Of a DNA stretch of 64,000 nt, positions 27,584 to 38,394 are shown in pieces. Both the position numbers and the translations under genes were made by a program. Position 1 is the stretch's first letter, and every line of letters begins with the position of its first letter. The notes under the pieces were generated by a model that worked only from the letters and a program-made list of their open reading frames with translations, was not told where the DNA came from and searched no databases. Origin of the DNA: Bradyrhizobium lupini (lineage in GTDB: Bacteria > Pseudomonadota > Alphaproteobacteria > Rhizobiales > Xanthobacteraceae); the NCBI RefSeq assembly GCF_040939785.1, contig NZ_CP162553.1, positions 7,397,001-7,461,000 on the forward strand. The letters run 5' to 3'.

Positions 27584-27635
27584 CTTGTCCCGGGCTGCGG
27601 TAGACACGCCCATCGAACAAAATGGGTGGAAGCAG

Positions 27636-27932
27636 ATGATCACCGAGATCGCGCAAATCGACGTCAAGCCGGGCAGCGAGAAGGATTTTGAGGCCGCCGT
27701 CGCCAAGGCGAGGGCCGCTTTCGGCCGCTCCAAGGGTTTTCACGGTTTCGAGCTGCACAAGTCGATCGAGAAGCCGCAGCGCTATCGTCTGATGGTGAAG
27801 TGGGAAACGCTCGAGAACCATACCGTCGATTTTCGCGGCTCCGAGAATTTTACCGAATGGCGCGGGCTCGTCGGCCAGTATTTTGCGGCACCCCCTGAGG
27901 TCGAGCACACCGAAACCGTGCTCATCACCTGA
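27636..27932 (+). CDS. antibiotic biosynthesis monooxygenase (ABM) domain protein
   Basis: 98-residue dimeric alpha/beta-barrel protein of the ABM superfamily. MITEIAQIDVKPGSEKDFEAAV is the first strand and helix; RSKGFHGFELHKSIEKPQRYRLMVKWETLENH and FRGSENFTEWRGLVGQYFA are the conserved remainder. Relatives degrade heme or oxidise quinones, but many have no known activity, and I would not assign one here. The ATG at 27636 has GGTGGAAG upstream; the open frame before it is not conserved. Confidence 0.85.
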   Translation: MITEIAQIDVKPGSEKDFEAAVAKARAAFGRSKGFHGFELHKSIEKPQRYRLMVKWETLENHTVDFRGSENFTEWRGLVGQYFAAPPEVEHTETVLIT

Positions 27933-27938
27933 GGCGGC

Positions 27939-29078
27939 TCAGGCCGCCTCCGCCAGAGGCGGCGCTTCATACGTCTTGAAATGGTCGATCACGACTTTGG
28001 CGATGGCGACGAGTGGCAGCGCCAGCGCCAGGCCCCAGATCCCGAACACGACGCCGAGCAGGATCTGGAACGCGAACAGCGTGGCCGGCGGAATGTCCAG
28101 TGCCTGCCGCTGCAGCAGGGGCGTCAGCACGTAGCTCTCCATGGCGTGGACGCCCATGAAGAGGAGAAACGCCGACAGCGCCGGAATCCATCCTGAGGCG
28201 AGGCTCGCCAGCACGACCACGACGCCGGCTATGATGGCGCCGACGGTCGGAATGAAGCCGAGCAGTCCCGCCTGAATCCCGAGAATGAAGGAGCCCGGGA
28301 TGCCGATGATGAGAAGCCCGATCCAGGTTACCGCGCCGACCGCGAGCATGACGATCATCTGTGCGATCAGCCATCGTTCAAGTGTCTCGCTGACGCGGTC
28401 GATGATGACGGCCGTGCGCGCGCGATGTTTTGCAGGCGCGATGAACAGCAATCCCTCGCGATAGACGCTGGGTTGGGCGGCGAAGGCGACTCCCAGAAAC
28501 AGCACGATGAAGATGTTTCCCACGCCGTGGATGGTGCCAAGCAGCAGCTTGAACGTCTGGCTCACGATCGCCCCGCCGCTGGAGGCAAGGGCGCCTGCGC
28601 CGGGTATTGCCCCGCGCGACGCCGTGCCGGCCGACGGCGTCGGCTCCGGTTGCGCGTCGGGAGACGAACCGGGTCCGGAGCTCCCGAAATCGAAGAAGCT
28701 GGTGTCGATGCCGTGATTGTCCAGGAATGATTTGACGTTGCCAATCTGGGATTTGATGGTTTTGCTGAGTCCCGCCGCCTGATCGGCGATGGTGGCGCCG
28801 CCGAGATATGCGATGCCCGCGAGCATCAGCGCGAGGGCCAAGCAGACGATCGCGAGCCGCAGCGTATGCGGAAGACGCGCGTGCCGGCCAAGCGCGTTGG
28901 TCAGCGCGTTGAGCCCAAGGCCCAGCAGCACCCCGGCGAAGATCAGGAGCAGGGTGGTCGCGAAGTACCAGGAGAAAGCGAGCAGCACGGCGAACAGCAC
29001 CACACCGATGCCGCCGACCGAAATGCCCCAAGCCAGATCAAAACGGGTCGGGGGTCGTTCATTCGGGAATGTGATCAC
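27939..29078 (-). CDS. AI-2E family transporter/permease
   Basis: 379-residue inner-membrane protein of the PerM/YhhT/TqsA family with seven or eight membrane helices. The N-terminal pair (GISVGGIGVVLFAVLLAFSW..) and the C-terminal block (IGLLIIGIPGSFILGIQAGLLGFIPTVGAIIAGV) are typical, the latter containing the family IPxxG motif. A long loop (about residues 120-185) is rich in Pro, Ser and Gly. Substrates in this family range from autoinducer-2 to Na+; not assignable. The GTG at 29078 has AAAGGA six bases before it and is preferred over ATGs inside the divergent gene. Confidence 0.85.
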   Translation of the reverse strand: MITFPNERPPTRFDLAWGISVGGIGVVLFAVLLAFSWYFATTLLLIFAGVLLGLGLNALTNALGRHARLPHTLRLAIVCLALALMLAGIAYLGGATIADQAAGLSKTIKSQIGNVKSFLDNHGIDTSFFDFGSSGPGSSPDAQPEPTPSAGTASRGAIPGAGALASSGGAIVSQTFKLLLGTIHGVGNIFIVLFLGVAFAAQPSVYREGLLFIAPAKHRARTAVIIDRVSETLERWLIAQMIVMLAVGAVTWIGLLIIGIPGSFILGIQAGLLGFIPTVGAIIAGVVVVLASLASGWIPALSAFLLFMGVHAMESYVLTPLLQRQALDIPPATLFAFQILLGVVFGIWGLALALPLVAIAKVVIDHFKTYEAPPLAEAA

Positions 29079-29175
29079 GCAATGTCCTTTAGGTGGACCG
29101 GGGGGCACTCTTTCGACAAACACGCTTTTGATCAAGACCGCGTCAACGCGCTTGTTTGACGCTGCCGTATGAACG

Positions 29176-29916
29176 GTGCAGACCGACGAGGAGAGAACAG
29201 GTGGGGCGCGCTTGAGTTTCATCAGCAAATGGGTGGGTCTGCTCGGGCTTCTGGCTGTGCTCGTGATTGGCGACCAGATCCGGATCAATCGGCCCGGTCA
29301 CAAATATCGCCTCGCGGTCGAGGTGACGACGCCTGACGGGATCAAGACCGGGTCGGGCATTCTGTCCGTCGTGCCCGATCGCGGCAATAGCCGGGGCGGC
29401 CGCACCACGATGCGCGGCGAGGCCGTGTTCGTCGACCTCGGCCGGGGAAAGAATGTGATGGCATTGCTCGCGCATCAGCAGGGCGCGAAGCTCGATCTCG
29501 ACGACATCAACTATGTCGCGCTCCGCGCTTATGGCGCTGCGCGAGGCAACCGCGTCTCGTTCAACGAGCTCAACCGGCAGACCGGCGTCGTCGCGGTGCA
29601 GGGCGACCTAATGCCCGCGCTGGTGAGCTTTGGCGATCCCCTGGACCCTACGACCGCGCGCCTTGTCGCCGGCGACCATGTGGAGGCGGTGCTGGGCGAC
29701 GGTTACGCACTCCGTGGCCTTACCGCCGAAATAGTGCCCAACGGGCTTTGGCCGATTGATTTCGGTGGCGCGCTCGGGGAGCCCATGACGCGCGGAATCG
29801 AGACGAAACTGCCCTGGTTGGCTGCGCCGGGCGACCCGGCGGCGACCGCGCTGAAGACCGCCGGCCTGCCCCTTGGCGGCGCGATCGTGGCCCGGGAGGC
29901 ATTTGCGCGAAAATAG
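29176..29916 (+). CDS. membrane-anchored protein of unknown function
   Basis: 246 residues, starting at GTG 29176. One membrane helix (WVGLLGLLAVLVIGDQI, about 19-35) and a periplasmic part with no motif I recognise. It has several Gly-rich turns and a TTPDGIKTGSGILSV stretch. Its start is 97 bases from the divergent AI-2E transporter. No functional claim. Confidence 0.7.
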   Translation: MQTDEERTGGARLSFISKWVGLLGLLAVLVIGDQIRINRPGHKYRLAVEVTTPDGIKTGSGILSVVPDRGNSRGGRTTMRGEAVFVDLGRGKNVMALLAHQQGAKLDLDDINYVALRAYGAARGNRVSFNELNRQTGVVAVQGDLMPALVSFGDPLDPTTARLVAGDHVEAVLGDGYALRGLTAEIVPNGLWPIDFGGALGEPMTRGIETKLPWLAAPGDPAATALKTAGLPLGGAIVAREAFARK

Positions 29917-30006
29917 CATTGCCGTCCCGCGTACCCTTCTGTTGAATTTGTTCCACCCCAGGGGCATGTTTGGAGAATCGTCTTCGGCGAGAGGTCTGAA
30001 CGGGAG

Positions 30007-30780
30007 ATGAGAAAGCCGGTCGTCGGCGTGATCGGGAACGCCCATCGCGTTGAGAATCGATTTCAGGTCCAGATGGTCGGCGAGCGTAATCTGCGCGCCG
30101 TGGCCGAGGTTTCCGGCGGCCTGCCGGTGATGTTCGCGGGCTCGCCCGACATCACCGATATCGGCGCGCTGCTCGATACCGTCGACGGAATCGTGCTCAC
30201 CGGCGCCCGCGCCAACGTCCATCCGACCCGTTTCAACGTCGATCCGTGTGAGGCGCACGAGCCCTACGACATCCACCGCGACGAGGTGGCGCTGGCGCTC
30301 TCGGTCGCCTGCGTTGCCCGCGGTATCCCGCTGTTCGGCATCTGCAGGGGCCTCCAGGAGATGAACGTCGCCTTCGGCGGCTCGCTGCATCCCGAGATCC
30401 GCGAAATCCCGGGCCGCATGAACCATCGCATGCCAAGGCTTGAGAATGGTGAGATCCATCCCGACCCGACAGTGGTGTTCGCCGATCGTCACGACGTCGA
30501 TCTGACACCGGGCGGCGCGTTCGCGGAATTGCTCGGCTGTGACAAGATCAGGGTCAATTCGCTGCACGGCCAGGGCATCCTCGATCCCGGCAAGCGCGTG
30601 CTGATCGAGGGCATTGCCGAGGACGGCACCATCGAGGCGATCCGCATCGCGGAAGCCAAGACCTTTGCGCTCGGCGTGCAATGGCACGCCGAATACGACC
30701 CGCAGCACAATCCGATCAACCGAAAACTGTTCGAGGCGTTCGGTCAGGCCATGGTGGCGAAGCAGCGCGCGGCGGCGTAG
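30007..30780 (+). CDS. gamma-glutamyl-gamma-aminobutyrate hydrolase family (class I glutamine amidotransferase-like)
   Basis: 257-residue peptidase C26 protein like PuuD, which frees GABA from gamma-glutamyl-GABA in putrescine breakdown. The nucleophile Cys is in PLFGICRGLQEMNVAFGGSL, the catalytic His and Glu in GVQWHAEYDP, and NSLHGQGI is also typical. No other puu genes are near, so the physiological substrate could differ. It is transcribed with clear spacing (90 bases) after the unknown membrane-anchored protein. Confidence 0.88.
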   Translation: MRKPVVGVIGNAHRVENRFQVQMVGERNLRAVAEVSGGLPVMFAGSPDITDIGALLDTVDGIVLTGARANVHPTRFNVDPCEAHEPYDIHRDEVALALSVACVARGIPLFGICRGLQEMNVAFGGSLHPEIREIPGRMNHRMPRLENGEIHPDPTVVFADRHDVDLTPGGAFAELLGCDKIRVNSLHGQGILDPGKRVLIEGIAEDGTIEAIRIAEAKTFALGVQWHAEYDPQHNPINRKLFEAFGQAMVAKQRAAA

Positions 30781-31098
30781 CTGCGGGGCTGCGCCGAGGC
30801 CTATAAGGCTATCGATCGTTGCGACCGGCGGCGGAGGATTGGCGATTTTCGCAAACAGGCACGAGAACTAGTCTCCAGGATGGATTTCGCGGCGCTGAAT
30901 GCATCCTGCGAATTACCAACAGCGCTCGCGATCTCTCGGGCGCAATAAACCAGATATCAAGAATTGATGCGCGCCAGTTTTCTCGATTCCGATTCGTTCT
31001 TTGAGAACGAAATGGAGTCAGACGCAGAACGAAACTCGATGACCACAAAAAAGGCGCCCCGAGGGGCGCCTTTCGTGCGTCGTGGTCGTTCGGGCCAC
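30781..31098. other. intergenic region between convergent genes, holds the glnA terminator
   Basis: 318 bases with no credible gene. The only structured element is the terminator at 31050-31073. The rest is AT-richer than the surrounding coding DNA. Confidence 0.5.
31045..31073 (-). terminator. rho-independent terminator of glnA
   Basis: Perfect 11-bp stem AAAGGCGCCCC/GGGGCGCCTTT (31050-31060, 31063-31073) with a two-base gap; on the minus strand it is followed by a run of six T. It lies 26 bases beyond the glnA stop. Confidence 0.9.
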
Positions 31099-32508
31099 CT
31101 AGCCCGAATAGTACATCTCGAACTCGACCGGGTGCGGGGTCATTTCGAAGCGGGCGACTTCGGTCATCTTCAGCTCGATATAGGCGTCGATGAAATCGTC
31201 GTCGAACACGCCGCCGTTCTTCAGGAAGCCGCGGTCCTTGTCGAGGTTTTCGAGCGCCTCGCGCAAGCTGCCGCACACCGTCGGGATCTGCTTCAGCTCT
31301 TCCTTCGGCAGATCGTAGAGGTCCTTGTCCATCGCCGGACCCGGATCGATCTTGTTCTTGATGCCGTCGAGGCCAGCCATCAGCATCGCGGCGAAACCGA
31401 GATAGGGATTGGCGAGCGGATCGGGGAAGCGCACCTCGACACGCTTGGCCTTCGGCGAAGCAGTGTAGGGGATCCGGCAGGAGGCCGAGCGGTTGCGCGC
31501 GGAATAGGCGAGCAGCACGGGAGCCTCATAGCCCGGGACCAGACGCTTGTAGGAGTTGGTCGACGGATTGGTGAAGGCGTTGATCGCCTTGGCGTGCTTG
31601 ATGATGCCGCCGATGTAGTGGAGGCAGGTCTCCGACAGGTCGGCGTATTTGTTGCCGGCGAACACCGGCTTGCCGTCCTTCCAGATCGACTGGTGCACGT
31701 GCATGCCCGAGCCGTTGTCGCCAAAGACCGGCTTCGGCATGAAGGTGGCGGTCTTGCCGTAGATGTGCGCGACCTGGTGGATGCAGTATTTGTAGATCTG
31801 CATGTGGTCGGCCATCAGCGTCAGCGTGTCGAACTTCATGCCGAGCTCGTGCTGGGCGGAGGCGACTTCGTGATGGTGCTTCTCGACCTTCACACCCATC
31901 TTGGCCATGGCGCCGAGCATCTCCGAGCGCATGTCCTGCACGGAATCCTGCGGCGGCACCGGGAAGTAGCCGCCCTTGGTGCGGACACGATGGCCGAGAT
32001 TGCCGCCTTCATATTCGGTGTCGGAGTTGGTCGGCAGCTCCGAGGAGTCGAGGCGGAAGCCGGTGCTGTAGGGATTGGCGGAGAAGCGCACGTCGTCGAA
32101 CACGAAGAATTCGGCTTCGGGGCCGACGAAGACGGTGTCGCCAACGCCCATCGACTTCACCATCGCCTCGGCCTTCTTGGCGATGCCGCGGGGATCGCGG
32201 TTGTAGGGCTCGCCGGTGGTCGGCTCGAGCACGTCGCAGGTGATGACCATGGTGGTCTCGGCGAAGAACGGATCGATCGTCGCGGTCACCGGATCGGGCA
32301 TCAGGCACATGTCGGACTCGTTGATCGCCTTCCAGCCGGCGATCGATGAGCCGTCGAACATCGTGCCTTCGGCGAAAATGTCCTCATCGATCATGCTGAT
32401 GTCGAAGGTGACGTGCTGCCACTTGCCGCGCGGATCGGTGAAGCGCAGGTCGACGTATTTGACGTCGTTGTCCTTGATCGATTTCAGGACGTCTTTGGCG
32501 GTCTTCAT
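31099..32508 (-). CDS. glnA: type I glutamine synthetase
   Basis: ATP-dependent synthesis of glutamine from glutamate and ammonia, main route of ammonium assimilation. 469 residues, with the GSI landmarks [65 protein letters not shown] and [25 protein letters not shown] carries the Tyr that GlnE adenylylates. The ATG at 32508 gives the family N-terminus [15 protein letters not shown]. It follows glnB (149 bases), with a hairpin in the gap, so it can be read from the glnB promoter or its own. Confidence 0.97.
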   Translation of the reverse strand: MKTAKDVLKSIKDNDVKYVDLRFTDPRGKWQHVTFDISMIDEDIFAEGTMFDGSSIAGWKAINESDMCLMPDPVTATIDPFFAETTMVITCDVLEPTTGEPYNRDPRGIAKKAEAMVKSMGVGDTVFVGPEAEFFVFDDVRFSANPYSTGFRLDSSELPTNSDTEYEGGNLGHRVRTKGGYFPVPPQDSVQDMRSEMLGAMAKMGVKVEKHHHEVASAQHELGMKFDTLTLMADHMQIYKYCIHQVAHIYGKTATFMPKPVFGDNGSGMHVHQSIWKDGKPVFAGNKYADLSETCLHYIGGIIKHAKAINAFTNPSTNSYKRLVPGYEAPVLLAYSARNRSASCRIPYTASPKAKRVEVRFPDPLANPYLGFAAMLMAGLDGIKNKIDPGPAMDKDLYDLPKEELKQIPTVCGSLREALENLDKDRGFLKNGGVFDDDFIDAYIELKMTEVARFEMTPHPVEFEMYYSG

Positions 32509-32587
32509 GCATACCCCTTTTGGCTCTGCGGGTCGGTTTCCAAACTTCGAGCGACCGTGTTCACGCTTCTTGAGGCGCGCGAGGCAC

Positions 32588-32615
32588 AAACAAAACGAGG
32601 CCGCCGAAGCAGCCT
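32588..32615 (-). terminator. terminator or attenuator between glnB and glnA
   Basis: 7-bp stem AGGCTGC/GCGGCCT (one G-U pair) with a TTCG loop, then a T-rich stretch CGTTTTGTTTG on the minus strand. It lies 42 bases after the glnB stop and 90 before glnA, so it probably limits readthrough from glnB. Confidence 0.65.
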
Positions 32616-32657
32616 ATTTCTTGTCAGAATGTCGCAAAATGCGGGATAGCACCCGGC

Positions 32658-33376
<719 letters not shown>

Positions 33377-34875
33377 ATGGAAGTTCTGACCAACGCCGAA
33401 ATGCAGCGCGCCGACCAGCTCAGCATTGCAGCAGGCACCCCCGGATTCAAGCTGATGCTCAGCGCCGGCCAGGCGGTCGCCGAGGCCGCGAACGCACTGG
33501 TGGAGCAGGGGCCGATCCTGATCGTGGCCGGCCCGGGCAACAACGGCGGGGACGGTTTTGTCGCAGCCGCCGAGCTCGCCGCGCAAGGCCGCGAGGTCTC
33601 GGTGATCCTGATGTGCGAGCGGGACCAGCTCCAGGGCGACGCGGCCTCGGCGGCGCGGGGTTGGAAACACCCGGTGCTCCCGTTCAACCCGCAGGCGATC
33701 GGGCGACCGGCGCTGATCATCGATGCGCTGTTCGGCGCGGGCCTCAGCCGTCCCGTCGAGGGCGAGGCGCGTGAGATGATCGAGGCGATCAACGCCAATG
33801 GTGCGCCGGTGCTCGCGGTCGACCTGCCGAGCGGCATCAACGGCACCAGCGCGGCCGTGCTGGGCGTGGCCGTGAACGCCGCCGAGACCGTCACCTTCTT
33901 TCGCAAGAAGCCGGCGCATCTGCTGCTGCCGGGGCGCATGCATTGCGGTCACGTCCGCGTCGCCGACATCGGCATCGAGGCGCAGGTGCTGGACGAGATC
34001 GCGCCGCGGATTTTTGAGAACGATCCGGACTTCTGGGGCTCGGCCTTTCCGGTGCCGCGCATCGACGGCCATAAATACGCGCGAGGTCATGTGCTGGCGG
34101 TCTCGGGCGATGCGGCGGCGACCGGTGCGGCGCGGCTCGCCGCGCGCGGGCGCTGCGCGCCGGCGCGGGCCTGGTGACTCTGGCCACGCCGCGTGATGCG
34201 CTGGCGATCAATGCGGCTGCGCTCACCGCGGTGATGGTTCACCCCGTCGATACCGCCATCGAGTTCGGCGAGCTGCTCGGCGACAAGCGCTACAACACCT
34301 GCATCATCGGCCCTGGCGCGGGCGTCGGCGAGCGCACCTGCGATCTCGTCCACACGGCGCTTACCTCCCAGCGGCGCCTGGTGCTCGACGCGGATGCGCT
34401 GACGAGCTTTGCCGCCAATCCCGAGCGCCTGTTCGAATCGATCAAGACGTCGCAGGACAAGGCGGTGGTGCTGACGCCGCACGAGGGCGAGTTCCCGCGG
34501 CTGTTCTCCGACCTCAGCAATAAACATCCGGGGCGCTCGAAGATCGAGCGCGTGCGCGCCGCCGCCGAGCGCTCCGGCGCGGTCGTGCTGCTGAAGGGCG
34601 CCGACACCACGATTGCCGCGCCCGACGGCCGCGCCACTATCGCCGCCAACGCTCCGCCCTGGCTCGCCACCGCGGGTGCCGGCGACGTCCTCGCCGGCAT
34701 CATCGCAGGCCTCCTTGCGCAGGGCGTCCCGGCGTTCGAAGCCGCCAGCATCGCGGTGTGGATGCATGGCGAAGCGGCGAGCGAGGCGGGGCCGGGCCTG
34801 ATCGCGGAGGATCTCACCGAGACGCTGCCCGCCGTGCACCGACGGATCTATCATGCGCTGGGGATCGAGTACTAA
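33377..34875 (+). pseudogene. nnr: bifunctional NAD(P)H-hydrate epimerase/dehydratase, split by a frameshift
   Basis: Repairs damaged NAD(P)H hydrates. The N-terminal epimerase (YjeF_N) part has MEVLTNAEMQRADQ, GPGNNGGDGFVAA and DLPSGING; the C-terminal ADP-dependent dehydratase part has ATPRDALAIN, CIIGPGAGVGERT, LTPHEGEFPRLF, LKGADTTIAAPDG and the ATAGAGDVLAGIIAGLLAQG motif. The first frame ends at 34177; the second carries on from about 34150. One missing base near 34148-34152 restores the expected junction AARGALRAGAGLVTLA. Both halves are otherwise intact over about 500 residues. ATG 33377 follows an AGGGAAG site. The TAA overlaps the ATG of the next gene (TAATG). Confidence 0.9.
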
Positions 34876-35315
34876 TGCTCAGGCCGCTCGCGCTCACCGA
34901 TATGGGCGCGGCGGCGCAGGTTCACCGGGCTGCATTCGACCATGCGATGCCCTGGCTTGCTGGGCTGCATACGCCGGATGAGGACCGCTGGTTCTACCGC
35001 GAGCATGTCTTGGCGACGTGCCGCGTGTGGGGACGCTTCGATGCCGATGTACTGAGCGGAATCATCGCTGTCCGTGACGGCTGGGTCGAGCAGCTTTACG
35101 TGCTTCCTGCTGTTCAAGGGCGCGGCGTCGGCACCGAACTCCTCGATATCGCCAAGCAGGCCAGCGAACAGCTGGAGCTCTGGACCTTCCAGCGCAACGC
35201 GTTGGCGCGCCGCTTCTATGAAGCGCGCGGGTTCACGCTGATCGAGCAGACCAACGGGACCCGAAACGAGGAGAAAGAACCGGACGCTCGCTATCTTTGG
35301 ACGCGTGGCCGATAG
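34875..35315 (+). CDS. GNAT N-acetyltransferase
   Basis: 146-residue acetyl-CoA-dependent acyltransferase. The cofactor loop is VEQLYVLPAVQGRGVGTELLDIAKQ (Q/RxxGxG/A type), and RNALARRFYEARGFTLIEQTNGTRNEEKEPDARYLW is the standard GNAT ending. The acceptor (a small amine or peptide N-terminus) is not readable. The start overlaps the stop of nnr by one base (TAATG), implying translational coupling. It ends one base from the stop of the convergent oxidase-like gene. Confidence 0.9.
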   Translation: MLRPLALTDMGAAAQVHRAAFDHAMPWLAGLHTPDEDRWFYREHVLATCRVWGRFDADVLSGIIAVRDGWVEQLYVLPAVQGRGVGTELLDIAKQASEQLELWTFQRNALARRFYEARGFTLIEQTNGTRNEEKEPDARYLWTRGR

Positions 35316-35316
35316 C

Positions 35317-36621
35317 TCACTCCACCCCGTACCAGCGCACCAGCCGCGGCGCGGCCCAGTCGGTGACGACGGATTCGATCAGCCACCGCCCGGGAGAGGC
35401 CGCAGCGAATGCGATGCGCTGGGTCTGGCCGGGTTCGATCGCGAGCGTGTCGAGCCAATAGGGCTTCCAGCCGTCGTCGAGCTTGTCGAGCAGGCGGAAA
35501 TGGTGGCCGTGGAGATGGAAGACGGTTGCGACGGAGGCGGGGTTCTTGAGGGCCAACACGACGGTGCGGCCGGCCTTGGTGCGAAAGGCGGGGGCGGAGG
35601 ACGTCGAGAAATTTGCGGCCCGTACCCACCCGGCGTCGGCTGCCCCGAGAGCGACATCGAATCGCAGGGCGCCCCTCAGATCGAGCCGGTCGGGCAGGTC
35701 ATTCGGAGGGAGTGGCAAGAGCGGCAACGGCGGCGCACGCCGCTCAAGCTGGCCGGAGACCATCAGGCGGCCGACCTGGCGCGCCTCCTTGCCGTCATGC
35801 AGCAGGAATGGGGCCGATGTGGCCGCATCCACGAAGGCGTCGGCGCGTGCGCCGGGAGCCAGCACCAGCGCGCCGTTGCGAGCCGGGAACGGCTCAGCCG
35901 GCTGTCCGTCCAAGGCCACCACGTGGACCTCGTGACTTTCCAATTTGATCGCCAGAACAGAACGTTGCGAGCCGTTGATAAAGCGCAGCCGCAGCCGCTC
36001 ATTTGCTGAAGCTGAGAGTTCGAATGAAGTCGTTCCGTTGATTGTATAGAGCGGGGATGTGTCCTTCGGCTCCCGGCCCGGGGCAAGTGCGGTCCCATCC
36101 GGCCGCAGCCGCCACTCCTCGATCAAGAGGACCACGTCGCGATCGGCGGCGACCGTGTTGGTCTCGGTGGCGATGATCGGAAGGGGGCGCGCGGGCTGCT
36201 TCAGGCCGTCCTCGAACAGCCGGAAGTCGGCCAACAGGGTTCCCGCGGTTGGCACTGAAATGATTGATGTTTCCGTCGCGTCCGGGGCCGTCGGTGCGCG
36301 ACCCCGAAGCGGGTCGGCCGCGGCCGGGCCATTGAGGCCGTACCAAACTGGTGCAAGCGGCACAGGCAGGTCGTTGCGGAAGACCACCTCGCAGCGGTCG
36401 CCACGTTTGAGGCGGACATCCCCGAGATGGCTGACGGCGGCCAGCTCCCAGATGGCTGTAGCCGGCTGCCCCGACCTCAGAGCCAGCGTTGCCGGCCTTG
36501 CCTGAAGCGCGAGTTGGGCGGTCACGGCCGGGACTGCGCCGCCCGCCGTCAGCCCGGCCGCAGAGGCGCCAAATCCGGCCAAAACCTCGCGCCTCGTCAG
36601 GTCGAAGATCCGCGTTTTCAT
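35317..36621 (-). CDS. multicopper-oxidase-like protein lacking most copper ligands
   Basis: 434 residues with a twin-arginine signal (LTRREVLAGFGASAAG, residues 8-23) and three cupredoxin-like parts, so exported folded to the periplasm. The family motifs are mostly lost: HWHG reads VWYG (92-95), the HxH near 131 reads ADFR, and the final HCHxxxH segment reads GRWLIESVVTD (411-421). Only FHLHGH (368-373) remains. The overall MCO framework (LLIEEWRLRPDGT, RLRFINGSQ, LAPGARADAFVDA) is clear. A normal laccase reaction is thus unlikely; it could bind one copper or serve as a scaffold. Convergent with the GNAT gene. Confidence 0.82.
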   Translation of the reverse strand: MKTRIFDLTRREVLAGFGASAAGLTAGGAVPAVTAQLALQARPATLALRSGQPATAIWELAAVSHLGDVRLKRGDRCEVVFRNDLPVPLAPVWYGLNGPAAADPLRGRAPTAPDATETSIISVPTAGTLLADFRLFEDGLKQPARPLPIIATETNTVAADRDVVLLIEEWRLRPDGTALAPGREPKDTSPLYTINGTTSFELSASANERLRLRFINGSQRSVLAIKLESHEVHVVALDGQPAEPFPARNGALVLAPGARADAFVDAATSAPFLLHDGKEARQVGRLMVSGQLERRAPPLPLLPLPPNDLPDRLDLRGALRFDVALGAADAGWVRAANFSTSSAPAFRTKAGRTVVLALKNPASVATVFHLHGHHFRLLDKLDDGWKPYWLDTLAIEPGQTQRIAFAAASPGRWLIESVVTDWAAPRLVRWYGVE

Positions 36622-36774
36622 GGGCCGATCCGGACCACGCCGTGCTGGATAAGTCCAGCCGTCGTGCCTAGGTGAAGCCTGCCTCTATCGGGCCATTTTT
36701 TTGCTGCGAACAGGCGGGCACATGCTATAAGCCCGCCGCCCGCGGCATCGCGGCCGGTCTTGATGCAAATTTAC

Positions 36775-36859
36775 GCGGGCGTGGCGGAACTGGTAGACGC
36801 GCTGGATTTAGGTTCCAGTGACGAAAGTTGTGGGGGTTCGAGTCCCTCCGCCCGCACCA
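36775..36859 (+). tRNA. tRNA-Leu (anticodon TAG)
   Basis: 85 bases including encoded CCA. The acceptor GCGGGCG pairs with CGCCCGC; D-arm GGAACTGGTAGAC; anticodon stem CTGGA/TCCAG with loop TTTAGGT gives TAG; long variable arm; TTCGAGT T-loop. Reads CUN leucine codons, mainly CUA. Confidence 0.95.
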
Positions 36860-37032
36860 AGCGCTTTCAGCGTTTGCACGGATTACGCGATCTGCTCCCG
36901 CGCGGATGTTTGTCCGCCGGAAGTCGGTCCGATGAACCACCGGCGTTGAGGCGTTCGCCTCGCGCCGGATCGATTAATGACAGCGTCCCGACGCATGCGC
37001 GCCGGGACCGAACGAGAAGAAGATTGGACACC

Positions 37033-38394
37033 ATGCAGGTCACAGAAACCCTCTCGGAAGGTTTGAAGCGCGAGTTTAAGATCAGCGTTCCCGCGTCTGA
37101 TCTCGACGCCAAGGCCGGTGCCAAGCTCGTCGACCTCAAGGACAAGGTTCGCATCAACGGCTTCCGTCCCGGCAAGGTGCCGGTCACGCACCTCAAGAAG
37201 GTCTATGGCCGCTCGGTGATGGCCGAGACCATCGACCAGACCATCCGCGACACCAACACTCAGCTGTTCTCCGAGCGCGGCTTCCGCCTGGCGACCGAAC
37301 CGAAGATCACCATGCCGACCGAGCAGGCCGAGGTCGAGGAGCTGCTCAACGGCAAAACCGATCTGACCTACACGGTTGCGATCGAGGTGGTGCCGTCGAT
37401 TGCGCTCGCCGACTTCAAGACCTTCGAGGTCGAAAAGCCCGTGGCCGAAGTCACCGACGCCGACGTCGACGAGGCGATCAAGCGCATCGCCGATTCGAAC
37501 CGTGGCTATGCCGCGAAGGGCGAGGGCGCCAAGGCCGAATCGGGTGATCGCGTCACCGTCGCCTTTAAGGGCACCATCAACGGCGAAGCCTTCGAAGGCG
37601 GCGCCGGCGAGGGCATCCAGGTGGTGATCGGATCCAACACCTTCATCCCCGGCTTCGAAGAGCAGCTCATCGGCATCGCCGCCAACGAGACCCGCACGCT
37701 GAAGGTGGCGTTCCCCAAGAACTACATGAACGACAAGCTTGCCGGCCAGCCGGCCGAGTTCGAGACCACCGCGACGCTGATCGAGGCGCCGCAGGATCTC
37801 GCGATCGACGACGAGTTCGCGAAGACGCTCGGCCTGGAATCGCTGGACAAGCTGAAGGAAGCGGCGCGCGAGCGGCTGGTGGCCGAGTTCGCGACCGCGA
37901 CCCGCCAGCGCGTCAAGCGCGCGCTGCTCGACCGCCTCGACGAGGCCCATCGCTTCGAGGCTCCGCCCTCGCTGGTCGACGAGGAGTTCAATCTGATGTG
38001 GAACTCGGTGAAGGCCGAGATGGACTCCGCCGGCAAGACCTTCGCCGACGAAGACACCACTGAAGACGCCGCCAAGGAAGAGTACCGCAAGATCGCCGAT
38101 CGTCGCGTGCGGCTCGGCCTCGTGCTCTCGGAGATCGGCGAGAAGAACAAGATCTCCGTGACCGATGACGAGGTCGGCCGCGCCGTGATCGAGCGGGCGC
38201 GCTCGATGCCGGGCCGCGAGAAGGAGGTCTGGGACTATTACCGCAGCAACGCCCAAGCGTTGGCCCAGCTTCGTGCACCGATCTATGAGGACAAGGTCGT
38301 CGACTTCATCCTCGAGCTTGCCAAGGTGACCGAGAAGAAGGTCTCGCGCGACGATCTCTACAAGGACGACGAGGCGGAAAAGACCGCGGCCTGA
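37033..38394 (+). CDS. tig: trigger factor
   Basis: Ribosome-bound peptidyl-prolyl isomerase and chaperone, 453 residues. The N-terminal ribosome-binding part ([24 protein letters not shown]) has the GFRPGKVP signature, a central FKBP domain begins at [20 protein letters not shown] and a long helical C-terminal part follows. The N-terminal start is fixed by the family text; the ATG at 37033 is right. tRNA-Leu precedes and clpP follows, the usual tig-clpP-clpX-lon order. Confidence 0.97.
   Translation: MQVTETLSEGLKREFKISVPASDLDAKAGAKLVDLKDKVRINGFRPGKVPVTHLKKVYGRSVMAETIDQTIRDTNTQLFSERGFRLATEPKITMPTEQAEVEELLNGKTDLTYTVAIEVVPSIALADFKTFEVEKPVAEVTDADVDEAIKRIADSNRGYAAKGEGAKAESGDRVTVAFKGTINGEAFEGGAGEGIQVVIGSNTFIPGFEEQLIGIAANETRTLKVAFPKNYMNDKLAGQPAEFETTATLIEAPQDLAIDDEFAKTLGLESLDKLKEAARERLVAEFATATRQRVKRALLDRLDEAHRFEAPPSLVDEEFNLMWNSVKAEMDSAGKTFADEDTTEDAAKEEYRKIADRRVRLGLVLSEIGEKNKISVTDDEVGRAVIERARSMPGREKEVWDYYRSNAQALAQLRAPIYEDKVVDFILELAKVTEKKVSRDDLYKDDEAEKTAA

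Noticed and set aside
25697..27733. Long minus-strand frame across rpsI and the diguanylate cyclase
   Set aside because: Crosses a terminator and two well-supported plus-strand genes; no family resemblance.
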